30,895 bases of DNA from an uncultured Muribaculaceae bacterium (lineage in GTDB: Bacteria; Bacteroidota; Bacteroidia; Bacteroidales; Muribaculaceae): positions 1-30,895 of the forward strand of contig CAJUMR010000033.1 in NCBI GenBank assembly GCA_910587475.1. Reading direction: 5' to 3'. The notes under the pieces were generated by a model. The model was not told the origin of the DNA. It made no database searches and was given only the letters and a program-made list of their open reading frames with translations. Position numbers and translations under genes: made by a program. Positions 16,137-24,642 of this stretch are shown here, one piece after another; the first letter of the stretch is position 1; each line of letters begins with the position of its first letter.

Positions 16137-17225
16137 ATGAAGAATGTAATTAGGATGGCGGTTTTGTCAGCGGTCGTTTCCGGACTGACTGCATGCCGTC
16201 AGCAAGTGGCTGAAGGAACAGAAACAGTGGTGGACTATACGATGGATCAGTTTGAAGAAGTGTCAATCGATCTGTCGGGAGCCGAAACAATAAAATGTGG
16301 CGACTTGCTGTTAGGGGCACCTGTGGCGATGACGCTTGTCGATGACAATGTCCTTGCCGTCTATGACCCGAAAAACGAAGATCTTATCACATTGATGAAT
16401 CCCGAGATCGGAGCCTGGAGCCGGTGTCTGCACCGCGGTTCTGGTCCTAACGAAAGTCTCGGAGTGTCGAACATCTACGAGCAGGATGGGAAATTGTATG
16501 TTTCGCCTTCGCAAGATGGCAGAATGTATGAGATAACTGTCGATCGGTCAACTCTCGGCACGGAGCTGGAATGTGTGGCAAAGCTTCCTGAAGACATGTT
16601 GCGCAGCGTCAAAGTGGCAGATGACATGTTGATATATTCACCATTCTTTGCCGACAGCATCCGCTTTGTCAAGACAACAACAGCGGGAGAGGCTGTCGAT
16701 ACGATCGGTAATCTTGAACTGGTTGTCGGAACGGGCGAGTTTGTGCCCCGCAATAGTCTGGCTCAGATGAATATAGCGTTGTCGCCTGACAAGTCAGTGA
16801 TGGTGGCGGCCAATATGAGCTGGAATGTGATCGAGCTATACGATCTTGAACATGACAATCTAAAGGTGTTGAGAGGACCGGTGGAGATCAATTCTAAAAT
16901 CGAAAAGATGGAGCTTCCGTTCGGCACGACTTATAAGCAAAAGCCGAGATGGGAGTGTTTCAGAAATCTGAGTGTCACAGACAAAGGTTTTGATGTCGGT
17001 TATATCGGCGTGGAGGTTACAAGTTCTGAGGATCTTGAACGCAAGATTTCGACGATCCTGTTCTTTGATATCGAAGGGAAACCGGTGAAACGCTTGTCGC
17101 TCAGTGAGGAAGTGCTGTGCTATGCGCTTGATTACGGTTCGATGACACTCTATTTCGTAGCCAAAGATGGCGATCCGGAGGTCAAGAAGATGAAATTACC
17201 GCTCGCGTACAAAGATATGTATTGA
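16137..17225 (+). CDS. BF3164-like / TolB-like six-bladed beta-propeller lipoprotein
   Basis: The 362-residue protein has a short signal peptide with a lipobox (GLTAC), the lipidated cysteine being residue 20. The mature part resembles the Bacteroidales BF3164 / TolB-like propeller lipoproteins. It has VLAVYDPKNEDLI near residue 80, the HRGSGPNES turn near 100 that corresponds to the family's GxGPxE motif, and repeated short beta strands typical of propeller blades (GKLYVSPSQDGRMYEI). The molecular function of this family is not established. The gene is monocistronic: its own promoter precedes it and a long hairpin follows. Family assignment is by pattern, so moderate. Confidence 0.8.
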   Translation: MKNVIRMAVLSAVVSGLTACRQQVAEGTETVVDYTMDQFEEVSIDLSGAETIKCGDLLLGAPVAMTLVDDNVLAVYDPKNEDLITLMNPEIGAWSRCLHRGSGPNESLGVSNIYEQDGKLYVSPSQDGRMYEITVDRSTLGTELECVAKLPEDMLRSVKVADDMLIYSPFFADSIRFVKTTTAGEAVDTIGNLELVVGTGEFVPRNSLAQMNIALSPDKSVMVAANMSWNVIELYDLEHDNLKVLRGPVEINSKIEKMELPFGTTYKQKPRWECFRNLSVTDKGFDVGYIGVEVTSSEDLERKISTILFFDIEGKPVKRLSLSEEVLCYALDYGSMTLYFVAKDGDPEVKKMKLPLAYKDMY

Positions 17226-17266
17226 TCGTAGACTGCAGCCGGACAACTGGCGCTGTGAGTTATAGC

Positions 17267-17315
17267 AAGGGGGTGATGTTGTTTGCCGCAACATCGCCTC
17301 CTTGTCGGTTTTTCG
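17267..17315 (+). terminator. Hairpin terminator after the BF3164-like gene
   Basis: A 15-bp stem pairs 17267-17281 with 17289-17303, with two G-U pairs and a 7-base loop (TTTGCCG). The T-run (17309-17313) is separated from the stem by five bases, so termination may be incomplete or need help. The stem itself is unmistakable. Confidence 0.65.
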
Positions 17316-17484
17316 GTGATCAGAGCCGGCAGAGCAAGACAACAATGCCGCATTATCGAACGCCCCCGGCTTGGCGTAGAGATTAATGGAGTTTGTGAAC
17401 AGAGGTTGTGGCAGGGCGTTGCGGGTTGTGTTGGCGTTAAAAAGGTATAAAATGACCGGAAAAAAGGTTATTTATATGTAAGGT

Positions 17485-17518
17485 GTTGTGGTTTTATCGG
17501 TAAAAGTCTAATTTTGCA
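17485..17518 (+). promoter_or_regulatory. Promoter of the envelope-biogenesis operon
   Basis: GTTG at 17485-17488, a 20-base spacer and TAATTTTGCA at 17509-17518 fit the Bacteroidetes consensus. The -7 element contains the only upstream TTG codon in frame, so translation of the next gene must start at the ATG at 17544. Confidence 0.7.
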
Positions 17519-17543
17519 GTTTGAAATATTTTATCATTATAAC

Positions 17544-18971
17544 ATGTCAAGACTTTCTGCTTTCTGCATGATCATATTTGCCGCCGGGCTTGGCTTTGTC
17601 GGATGTAACACATCGAGCGAGGAGCTTGAGTACGAAATGCCGTCGAGCGCGCTGGTTAAGAGTTTCAGCCTGTCGTCAGACAGTAAGGTGCTGGATAATC
17701 TGGATAAGGTGTTCTTTTCGATCGACCTTGCCAACAGTCGTATCTTCAATGCAGACTCGATGCCTTACGGGACTAAGACCGACAAACTTGTTCCGGTGAT
17801 CACAACCGGCGGTGCTTCGGCCGTCGAGCTTGTCGTGCCCCGTCCGGGTCAGAGCGACACAACATACAACTACATCACCAATTCAACAGACTCGATCGAC
17901 TTTTCGAACGGAGCTGTCAAGCTGAAGATCCAGTCTCTCGATGAGTCGGTGACGATGATCTATACGATCGATGTCAACGTCCACAAGGTCAAAAGTGACT
18001 CGCTCTGCTGGGGCAGTGTGGCCTACGCGGCGTTGCCTACCAATCTGGCTAAGATCGATGCGCAGCACACCTTGAAATTCAAGGGCAAGGCTTACTGCCT
18101 GACAGTGTTCGGCAATGATGCTTGTCTGTCGACAAGTTCAAATCCGGCTACGGATGCCTGGGTTCACGAAAGCGTGAATTTCGGCTTCGTGCCTCAGGTC
18201 GAAACATTCCGTGCGTCGTCGGACGCTCTCTATATACTTGATCTCGAGGGAATGCTCTATAAATCGACAGACTACGGAGTTACGTGGGCGTCGACGGGCA
18301 AGCACTTCGAATATCTTATCGGCGGTTACGCTGACCGGATACTCGGAACACGCAATGATAACGGCAAGTGGGTAATCGTCGACAGCAACGGCACAGAGAC
18401 TGCCGCGCCGAGCGATTTCCCGGTGACCGGAACGTCAGTTCCCATCGAATATGGTTTCCCGATGAGTGCGTCGCGTCAGCTGACGATCGTCGGCGGCCGC
18501 ATGGCGTCGGACGAACTCAGCGCCGATGCGTGGGGGTATGACGGAAGCAACTGGGCCCGTCTGTCGTCGAACGAGCCACTGCCCGAGGGATTTGAGGGTG
18601 TGACGGTGGTGCCTTACTATGTATTCGAGGAAAATGAGTACTGGGTTGCGACCAAGGAGTCTATCTTCGTGGCAATCGGCGGCCGAGCCTGGGACGGAGA
18701 GTGCAACGACACGACTTATATAACATATGACTACGGCATGAGCTGGCAGAAGGCCTCAGAGCTGATGCAGCTCCCGTCTGAAATACCTGCGATGGCAGGC
18801 GCACAGGCGCTTGTGTTCTCGAGCCAGCTTGGTAGCCGCGCATCCCAGGCTATCACGTCGTGGGAATGCCCGTATATTTATATGTTCGGCGGCGAAGCTG
18901 CTAACGGAGAAACATATAACACGGTGTGGCGCGGTGTGATCAACCGACTGTCGTTCAAACCACTGCAATAG
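17544..18971 (+). CDS. DUF6242-like lipoprotein with propeller-type repeats
   Basis: The 475-residue protein has a signal peptide with a lipobox (GFVGC), the cysteine being residue 21. An N-terminal domain (about 40-160) is followed by Kelch- or Sortilin-like propeller strands, for example LYKSTDYGVTWAST near 250 and TYITYDYGMSWQKA near 400. This Ser-x-Asp-x-Gly-x-Thr/Ser-Trp pattern resembles BNR/Asp-box repeats. The overall build matches the Bacteroidales DUF6242 family as I remember it; the function is unknown. The gene begins the operon at the promoter just upstream and ends 24 bases before the PorG-like gene. It may therefore serve the outer membrane or secretion. Confidence 0.82.
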   Translation: MSRLSAFCMIIFAAGLGFVGCNTSSEELEYEMPSSALVKSFSLSSDSKVLDNLDKVFFSIDLANSRIFNADSMPYGTKTDKLVPVITTGGASAVELVVPRPGQSDTTYNYITNSTDSIDFSNGAVKLKIQSLDESVTMIYTIDVNVHKVKSDSLCWGSVAYAALPTNLAKIDAQHTLKFKGKAYCLTVFGNDACLSTSSNPATDAWVHESVNFGFVPQVETFRASSDALYILDLEGMLYKSTDYGVTWASTGKHFEYLIGGYADRILGTRNDNGKWVIVDSNGTETAAPSDFPVTGTSVPIEYGFPMSASRQLTIVGGRMASDELSADAWGYDGSNWARLSSNEPLPEGFEGVTVVPYYVFEENEYWVATKESIFVAIGGRAWDGECNDTTYITYDYGMSWQKASELMQLPSEIPAMAGAQALVFSSQLGSRASQAITSWECPYIYMFGGEAANGETYNTVWRGVINRLSFKPLQ

Positions 18972-18995
18972 AAAACCGAATTACCGAGATAACAG

Positions 18996-19691
18996 ATGAT
19001 GCGTATTGCACGCCTGACAATGATAATCGTAGCGATGGTCTTCGGCGCTTCAATGGCGTCGGGGCAATCGGCTCCTTACAAGTTTGATGTGGGAGCCGGG
19101 ATCGGCATGAGCGGTTATCTTGGCGAGGCAAACCGCTCGTCGCTGTTGAAACATCCTGGTTTCGAGGGCGAGGTATCTTTCAGATATCTGCCTAATGTCC
19201 GCTGGGCATTCAGAGGGGTGCTGTCGGCTCTGTCGTTGAGCGGTTCGACCGCCGACATGGACGATGTGCTTCCGTCGACCGGCCCGGAATACTACGATTT
19301 CAAGTCGACAGTCTACGATCTCGGCGGTCGCGTTGAGTTCAATTTTTTCAACTACGGCATCGGCGAGACTTACAAACGTTTGCGCCGCTGGTCACCTTAT
19401 GTTACCGTCGGCATCGGTGTGAGCCTTTCGTCGTCTGGCGGCACAACATCAGTCGCACCAAATCTGCCGATGGGCGTCGGGCTTAAATTCAAGCTTTCGC
19501 CGCGCGTCAATCTCGGGGCTGAGTTCACGATGACGAAGGTTTTCGGCGACAAGGTCGATGGACCGGTGCTGAATGATCTCAACATGATTAAAACAACATT
19601 TTATAAGAACACAGATTGGTATTCGCGGCTGACGATCGGCATCAGCTATGAGTTCGGGCAACGCTGCGAGACCTGTCACTATGTGGATTAA
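18996..19691 (+). CDS. porG: PorG-like (DUF6089) outer-membrane beta-barrel protein
   Basis: The 231-residue protein has a signal peptide ending at SGQS (about residue 24) and alternating strands typical of an eight-stranded outer-membrane barrel (FDVGAGIGMSGYLGEANRSS, then SPYVTVGIGVSL and WYSRLTIGISYEFGQR). The sequence and its place before uppS, bamA and two ompH genes match the DUF6089 family. The Porphyromonas gingivalis member of that family is PorG, an outer-membrane component of the type IX secretion system. That role is known for P. gingivalis; here it is inferred. The RHS operon also encodes a protein with a T9SS-like tail, which supports a working T9SS in this organism. The start is ATG at 18996, with a second ATG adjacent. 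Confidence 0.85.
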   Translation: MMRIARLTMIIVAMVFGASMASGQSAPYKFDVGAGIGMSGYLGEANRSSLLKHPGFEGEVSFRYLPNVRWAFRGVLSALSLSGSTADMDDVLPSTGPEYYDFKSTVYDLGGRVEFNFFNYGIGETYKRLRRWSPYVTVGIGVSLSSSGGTTSVAPNLPMGVGLKFKLSPRVNLGAEFTMTKVFGDKVDGPVLNDLNMIKTTFYKNTDWYSRLTIGISYEFGQRCETCHYVD

Positions 19692-19717
19692 CACAAGCAA
19701 TCACCTGAATAGCAACA

Positions 19718-20467
19718 ATGACAAAGAGCAACGACATATCGGATCTCAATCATGACAAACTGCCGAGTCATGTGGCGATAATCATGGACGGCAACGGGCG
19801 TTGGGCGCAGGCTCGCGGCCTTGACCGCTCGGAGGGACATGCTGAGGGCGTGAAGACCGTCCGTCGCATCACCGAAGCGGCCTCACGCGCCGGGATCGAC
19901 TATCTGACCCTCTATACGTTCTCAACCGAGAACTGGAACCGTCCGAAAGCGGAGGTCGACGCTCTGATGCATCTGATCGTGATCGCCATCGAGCGCGAGA
20001 CCCCCGATCTGATAAAGAACAACGTAAGGCTGACCATGATCGGCGATGCTTCGCGCATGCCTGAGGAGGCACGCCGCCGCCTGGAGCGTTGCATCGAAGA
20101 GACATCGCACGGCACCGGCCTGACGCTTGTCCTCGCGATCAGCTATTCGTCGCGATGGGAGATCGTCGAGGCATGTAAGCAGCTTGCGGGCAAGGTCGCA
20201 GCAGGCGAGCTAAAGGCCGAAGAGATCGACGACGCATTGTTCGGCAATCACCTGTCGACCGCCGGTATGCCAGATCCTGATCTGCTGATCCGCACAGGCG
20301 GCGACATGAGAGTAAGTAATTTCCTGTTGTGGCAGATAGCTTATTCAGAGCTTTTTGTCACGTCGACATACTGGCCTGACTTTTCGGAGGCTGATTTTCT
20401 GGAAGCGATCCAATCGTACGGCGGCCGTCAACGCCGCTTCGGACTGACCGGAGAACAAGTGAAATAG
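19718..20467 (+). CDS. uppS: Isoprenyl transferase (undecaprenyl diphosphate synthase)
   Basis: This enzyme adds isopentenyl diphosphate units in cis to farnesyl diphosphate, giving the C55 carrier lipid for peptidoglycan and other surface polymers. MDGNGRWA lies at residues 23-30 with the catalytic Asp24. GHAEGVKTV and the YTFSTENWNRP motif follow. The C-terminal RTGGDMRVSNFLLWQ and YSELFVTSTYWPDF binding elements are intact. Length 249 is usual. The gene sits 26 bases after porG and 51 before bamA, the common Bacteroidales arrangement that couples lipid carrier supply to outer-membrane assembly. Confidence 0.97.
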   Translation: MTKSNDISDLNHDKLPSHVAIIMDGNGRWAQARGLDRSEGHAEGVKTVRRITEAASRAGIDYLTLYTFSTENWNRPKAEVDALMHLIVIAIERETPDLIKNNVRLTMIGDASRMPEEARRRLERCIEETSHGTGLTLVLAISYSSRWEIVEACKQLAGKVAAGELKAEEIDDALFGNHLSTAGMPDPDLLIRTGGDMRVSNFLLWQIAYSELFVTSTYWPDFSEADFLEAIQSYGGRQRRFGLTGEQVK

Positions 20468-20518
20468 ACAATAAACCAATAAAAGATCAATCGTAGCATC
20501 TACATTTATCAACATATC

Positions 20519-23161
20519 ATGCGATTTAAACTGACCATAATCACAGCGCTGCTCATGCTTGCAGGCTCGCTTACCGAGGCTTACGGGCAGGCGACCAACG
20601 ATACAATCTACAATCCCCCGGTAATCTACGGCAGTGTGCCGAAGGTTTATGAAATCGCGGGCGTATCAGTCGACGGCGCTCCTAACTATGAGGATAACAT
20701 CATACTTGGCTATGCCGGCCTCAAGGTCGGCGACCGCATCGCCATCCCCGGAGATGAGGTGACCAATGTGGTGAAACGTCTCATGCGTCAAGGCCTTTTC
20801 GCCCAGGCACAGTTTGTAGTTGACAAGGTTGTCGGCAACAAGGCATGGGTGACGCTGAAACTGCGCACACAGCCCCGCATCTCGAAGGTCAACTACAATG
20901 GCATGAAGAAGGGTGAACGCGAGGATATCCAGGAACGTCTGCAACTGATGAAGGGTAACCAGATCACCCAAAACATCATCAACCGCGCAGAAGCGATCGT
21001 GAAAAAATACTACGAAGACAAAGGCTTCGGTAATGCAGAGGTTAACATTCTTCTTCACGAGGATCTCTCGGCCCGCAATGAAATGATCGTCGATATCAAT
21101 GTCGACAAGCACGACAAGGTGAAGGTGCACAAGATCTATATCGACGGCAATGAGGTGATGAGCGACAGGACGATACAGCGCACGATGAAGAAGACCAATG
21201 AGAAAAACAATCTTCTGAATCTGTTCAAGCAGAAAAAATTTGTCGAAAGCGACTATCAGGACGACTTGAACCGCATCCTCGAAAAGTACAACGAAAAGGG
21301 TTACCGCGACGCAAAGATCGTGAGCGACAGTGTAGTGCCTTATGACGATCGTCTTGTCGACGTGTATATCACACTCGATGAAGGCAAACGCTACTATATC
21401 AAAGATATCAACTGGGTCGGCAATACGCTCTATTCGAGCGAGTATCTCGACGCTTATCTGGGCATGAATCCCGGCGACGTCTACAACCAGAAACTCCTCA
21501 ACAAACGACTTCAGGAAGACGAAGATGCGGTGGCCAACATCTATATGAACAACGGCTATCTGTTCTATGACCTCGTGCCGGTCGAACGCGAAATCAGCGG
21601 CGACTCGATCTCGCTGGAAATGCGTATGGTTGAAGGTCCTCAGGCCCGCATCAACAATGTGGTGATCAACGGTAACGACCGTCTCTATGAAAAGGTAATC
21701 CGCCGCGAGCTGCGAGTCCGTCCGGGCGATCTGTTCAGCAAGAGTGACCTTATCAGATCGGTGACCGAGATCGCACAGACCGGACACTTCAATCCCGAAA
21801 CGATGGATCCGAAGGTAGAGCCGAATGCTGAGAACGGAACCGTGGACATCGTGCTCAACCTCGAGTCCAAGGCCAACGACCAGATCGAATTCTCGATGGG
21901 CTGGGGTCAGACCGGTGTGATCGGTAAACTCGCTCTGAAGTTCACCAACTTCTCGATCAAGAACCTTTTCCACCCGAGCACCTACCGCGGCATCATACCG
22001 CAGGGCGAAGGTCAGACATTCACGGTCAGCGCCCAGACGAATGCTCGCTACTATCAGGCCTACTCGGTGTCGTTCCTCGACCCGTGGTTCGGCGGCAAGC
22101 GTCCGAATTCGCTCTCTGTTTCGGCTTACTACAGCCGTCAGACCGGTGTCAACTCGTCGTACTACAACTCGACCTGGGCTAATGCTCTCAATTCCTACGG
22201 CTATGGCTACGGCGGTTACTATCCCGGCTATGCTGGCAACTATAACGACTACTACCAGAACAGCTATCAGGCATCGTATGACCCGAACAAGGTGCTTCAG
22301 ATGGTCGGCATCAACGTGGGCTTCGGTAAGCGTCTGAACTGGCCTGACGACTGGTTCACCCTGACAGCCGAGCTCGGCTACAACTGGTACTACCTGAAGA
22401 ACTGGGACTACCTCTACTATATGAACAATGGAACATCGAACGCTCTGGTGCTCGGTCTTACACTTGCGCGCCGCTCGATCGACAACCCGCTGTTCACACG
22501 CCGCGGCAGCGACTTCTCACTGAGTGTGCAGATGACACCTCCCGCGTCGCTCTTCTCGGGCCGCAAGGACTGGAAGAAACTCAGCGAGGAGAACACCGTC
22601 GAGTCGAAGAAGGAACTTTACCGCTGGATCGAATACTGGAAGATCAAATTCAAGGCGCGCACCTATACATCGCTCCTCAATCCGGAAACGACACAGTGGA
22701 CCCCTGTGCTGATGACACGAGCCGATGTCGGCTTGCTCGGCAGCTACAACAAATATCTCAAATCTCCGTTCGAGACATTCTATGTCGGCGGTGACGGCAT
22801 GTCGGGCAGCTATACCTATGCGACCGAAACCATCGCCCTCCGCGGTTATGATAACGGACAGTTCACGCCGTGGGGCAGCGAGGGCTATGCCTACACCCGC
22901 ATCGGCGCCGAACTCCACTTCCCGTTGATGCTGCAGGCGTCGACCACAATCTATGCGTTGACATTTGTCGAAGGCGGTAATGCCTGGACTTCGGTTAAGA
23001 AGTTCAACCCGTTTGAGATGAAGCGCAGCGCCGGTGTCGGTGTGCGTATTTTCCTGCCTATGGTCGGAATGATGGGTATCGACTGGGCATATGGTTTCGA
23101 CAAGGTGTTCGGCACGAAGGGCGGCAGTCACTTCCACTTCATCCTCGGACAAGAATTCTGA
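20519..23161 (+). CDS. bamA: Outer membrane protein assembly factor BamA
   Basis: BamA folds and inserts beta-barrel proteins in the outer membrane. The 880-residue protein has a signal peptide ending near AYGQA (about residue 24), POTRA domains over roughly 40-440, and a C-terminal 16-strand barrel ending in FILGQEF, with the terminal phenylalanine expected for barrel proteins. The loop-6 motif appears as LRGYD near residue 776 in place of VRGF. At about 557-585 there is an unusual Gly/Tyr-rich segment (SYGYGYGGYYPGYAGNY), probably a surface loop. The protein is longer than E. coli BamA (about 810). It lies in the operon with uppS upstream and two periplasmic chaperones downstream. Confidence 0.95.
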   Translation: MRFKLTIITALLMLAGSLTEAYGQATNDTIYNPPVIYGSVPKVYEIAGVSVDGAPNYEDNIILGYAGLKVGDRIAIPGDEVTNVVKRLMRQGLFAQAQFVVDKVVGNKAWVTLKLRTQPRISKVNYNGMKKGEREDIQERLQLMKGNQITQNIINRAEAIVKKYYEDKGFGNAEVNILLHEDLSARNEMIVDINVDKHDKVKVHKIYIDGNEVMSDRTIQRTMKKTNEKNNLLNLFKQKKFVESDYQDDLNRILEKYNEKGYRDAKIVSDSVVPYDDRLVDVYITLDEGKRYYIKDINWVGNTLYSSEYLDAYLGMNPGDVYNQKLLNKRLQEDEDAVANIYMNNGYLFYDLVPVEREISGDSISLEMRMVEGPQARINNVVINGNDRLYEKVIRRELRVRPGDLFSKSDLIRSVTEIAQTGHFNPETMDPKVEPNAENGTVDIVLNLESKANDQIEFSMGWGQTGVIGKLALKFTNFSIKNLFHPSTYRGIIPQGEGQTFTVSAQTNARYYQAYSVSFLDPWFGGKRPNSLSVSAYYSRQTGVNSSYYNSTWANALNSYGYGYGGYYPGYAGNYNDYYQNSYQASYDPNKVLQMVGINVGFGKRLNWPDDWFTLTAELGYNWYYLKNWDYLYYMNNGTSNALVLGLTLARRSIDNPLFTRRGSDFSLSVQMTPPASLFSGRKDWKKLSEENTVESKKELYRWIEYWKIKFKARTYTSLLNPETTQWTPVLMTRADVGLLGSYNKYLKSPFETFYVGGDGMSGSYTYATETIALRGYDNGQFTPWGSEGYAYTRIGAELHFPLMLQASTTIYALTFVEGGNAWTSVKKFNPFEMKRSAGVGVRIFLPMVGMMGIDWAYGFDKVFGTKGGSHFHFILGQEF

Positions 23162-23252
23162 TGACACGAAGCGGCAGATCGGGCATGTCTAAACTTTTAA
23201 GCTGTTTGAGCGTCTAATATAATAAACAACAATCACTCAAATCAGAAAGACA

Positions 23253-23768
23253 ATGAAGAAATTTATCCTTATCATGGCCGTTGTGATCGCCGGAATATGC
23301 ACGGCGTCGGCGCAAAAATTCGCGTTGGTCGACATGGAATATATCCTCAAGAATGTGCCAACCTATGAAATGGCCAACGAGCAGCTCAACCAGTTGTCGC
23401 AGCGTTGGCAGAAAGAAGTCGAGGCTGTCGGCAAAGAGGCTGAAACGATGTATCAGAGCTATCTGTCGGACAAGGTGTTCCTGACCGACGAACAGGCAAA
23501 GAAACGCGAGGAGGAAATAGTGGCCAAGGAGAAAGAAGCCACCGAACTCCGCTACAAGTATTTCGGCCCGGAGGGTGAGCTCTACAAGAAGCGTCAGACC
23601 CTGCTGAAGCCAGTGCAAGACGACGTTTACAATGCAGTTAAGAAGGTCGCAGAGGAGCGCGGCTATCAAGCTATCTTTGACCGCGCGTCGGCGAGTGACA
23701 TAATCTATGCGTCGCCACGAATAGATGTGAGCAATGAAGTGCTCGCAAAATTGGGGTATTCCAAATAA
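23253..23768 (+). CDS. Periplasmic chaperone Skp/OmpH family, first copy
   Basis: Skp/OmpH trimers hold unfolded outer-membrane proteins in the periplasm and deliver them to BamA. This 171-residue copy has a signal peptide ending SAQ (about residue 21), then KFALVDMEYILKNVP, the usual first strand and helix. A long charged helical arm follows (about 45-115, with KKREEEIVAKEKEA), and a return segment ends in YASPRIDVSNEVLAKLGYSK. Members are typically 160-180 residues. It is separated from bamA by 91 bases and probably shares its transcript. Confidence 0.92.
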   Translation: MKKFILIMAVVIAGICTASAQKFALVDMEYILKNVPTYEMANEQLNQLSQRWQKEVEAVGKEAETMYQSYLSDKVFLTDEQAKKREEEIVAKEKEATELRYKYFGPEGELYKKRQTLLKPVQDDVYNAVKKVAEERGYQAIFDRASASDIIYASPRIDVSNEVLAKLGYSK

Positions 23769-23784
23769 ATTTCGTACATTTACG
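23750..23784 (+). promoter_or_regulatory. Possible promoter for the second skp gene
   Basis: ATTG at 23750-23753, a 21-base gap, and TACATTTACG at 23775-23784 resemble the Bacteroidetes consensus, with one mismatch (A for G). The site begins inside the 3' end of the first skp gene. It would give extra, independent expression of the second copy. Confidence 0.4.
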
Positions 23785-23835
23785 CGACCAAAATGACAAT
23801 TTAAAAATTAAGTTAAAATCATAAACAAAAACAAC

Positions 23836-24342
23836 ATGTTGAAAAGAATTATTCTTGCAATCGCACTTGCCCTTCCGATGAGCATGTTTGCTCAGAAGTT
23901 TGGAGTGGTAAACCTTGAAAGCGTGTTTCAAGCCATGCCTGAGACCGCCACAATGAACAATCAGCTTGAGGAAACATCAAAGAAATATCAATCAGAATTC
24001 CAACAGCTTCGCGAAGAGCTCAACAAGATCTACGCAGAATATCAGACAATCTCCGACGATCCCAACACACCGCAGTCGATCAAAGACCGCCGTATCCAAG
24101 ATATTCAGGAACGTGAGCAGAAGGTGAACCAGTTCGGCGAAACCGCCCGTCAGGATCTCGACCGTCTTCAGCAGCAGCTTATCGCTCCTATCCAGCAGAA
24201 GATTACAGAAAGCATCCAGGCCGTAGGTTCGGAAGGTGGCTATACCTTCATCTTTCCTGACGAGCAGAGCCTTCTTCTGTTCAAGGGTGCAACTGTCGTT
24301 GACGTTACCGCAGATGTTAAAGCTAAGCTCGGATTGAACTAA
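23836..24342 (+). CDS. Periplasmic chaperone Skp/OmpH family, second copy
   Basis: This 168-residue paralogue of the preceding gene has a signal peptide ending FAQ (about residue 20), followed by KFGVVNLESVFQAMP. Its helical arm is rich in Gln and Glu (residues 45-120, with LQQQLIAPIQQKI near 115). It ends in a DVTADVKAKLGLN segment that parallels the first copy. The two share the fold and the start and end motifs but differ clearly in the arm, so they may serve different clients. Tandem skp genes after bamA are common in Bacteroidales. A strong terminator follows. Confidence 0.92.
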   Translation: MLKRIILAIALALPMSMFAQKFGVVNLESVFQAMPETATMNNQLEETSKKYQSEFQQLREELNKIYAEYQTISDDPNTPQSIKDRRIQDIQEREQKVNQFGETARQDLDRLQQQLIAPIQQKITESIQAVGSEGGYTFIFPDEQSLLLFKGATVVDVTADVKAKLGLN

Positions 24343-24374
24343 GCAGCAGATATCAGCATCTAAAAAATAGATAA

Positions 24375-24409
24375 GGGGCCGCGCCATTGAAAGGTGCGGC
24401 CCTGTTTTT
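24375..24409 (+). terminator. Strong intrinsic terminator of the envelope operon
   Basis: GGGCCGCGCC (24376-24385) pairs with GGTGCGGCCC (24393-24402) in a 10-bp stem with one G-U pair, a 7-base loop (ATTGAAA), and a T-run at 24405-24409. Confidence 0.9.
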
Positions 24410-24513
24410 ATCTACACCGTGTGTTCAACAGCGTCAATGTTGATAAGTTGTTGAAAAATGTTGAGGTTATTGTATAAATGAATTGCAATGCACTGAAAAT
24501 CAGTAGTCATAAA

Positions 24514-24535
24514 GTTATTAACATATGTTGGTAAC
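24514..24535. repeat. Imperfect 22-bp palindrome upstream of tdk
   Basis: Left half GTTATTAACAT and right half ATGTTGGTAAC agree at 9 of 11 positions as an inverted repeat, and the two mismatches would be G-U pairs in RNA. It lies about 40 bases upstream of the putative tdk -7 element, so it could bind a dimeric regulator. No regulator is identified. Confidence 0.4.
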
Positions 24536-24576
24536 TATTTAGGCGTTAAAGAGTAGGCGCAACGGCAAATTGTTGC

Positions 24577-24586
24577 TAACTTTACG
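24577..24586 (+). promoter_or_regulatory. Possible -7 element of the tdk-ispG operon
   Basis: TAACTTTACG differs from the TAnnTTTGC consensus by one base. No clear TTTG is found at the right distance. It would leave a leader of about 50 bases. Confidence 0.4.
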
Positions 24587-24642
24587 GAAGATAAGTTTAT
24601 CTTGCCGTGAAGGCGGCAACACAGAAATAACCAATATAAGAA

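Larger units (their letters stand above)
17226..17543 (+). other. Intergenic region with terminator hairpin and promoter, no gene seen
   Basis: This stretch of 318 bases holds a long hairpin at 17267-17303 and the DUF6242 promoter at 17485-17518. A further inverted pair, AGCCGG near 17325 and CCGGCT near 17366, may form a second weak hairpin. I found no convincing small gene in either strand. Confidence 0.6.
24343..24642 (+). other. Intergenic region between the skp and tdk operons
   Basis: This 300-base stretch has no gene. It contains the skp terminator (24375-24409), a near-palindrome (24514-24535), and a promoter-like element (24577-24586) before tdk. The middle part (24420-24510) is AT-rich, with several short TTGTTGA/TGTTGA repeats and no structure I can interpret. 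Confidence 0.6.

Noticed and set aside
17514..17543. TTG start extending the DUF6242-like protein by 10 codons
   Set aside because: The TTG is part of the -7 element TAATTTTGCA, and the ATG at 17544 begins a proper lipoprotein signal peptide.
20666..21973. 435-codon open frame on the minus strand opposite bamA
   Set aside because: It is antisense to a certain bamA. The translation is rich in His, Asp, Val and Leu, as expected from the complement of bamA codons, and it has no recognisable motif or promoter.
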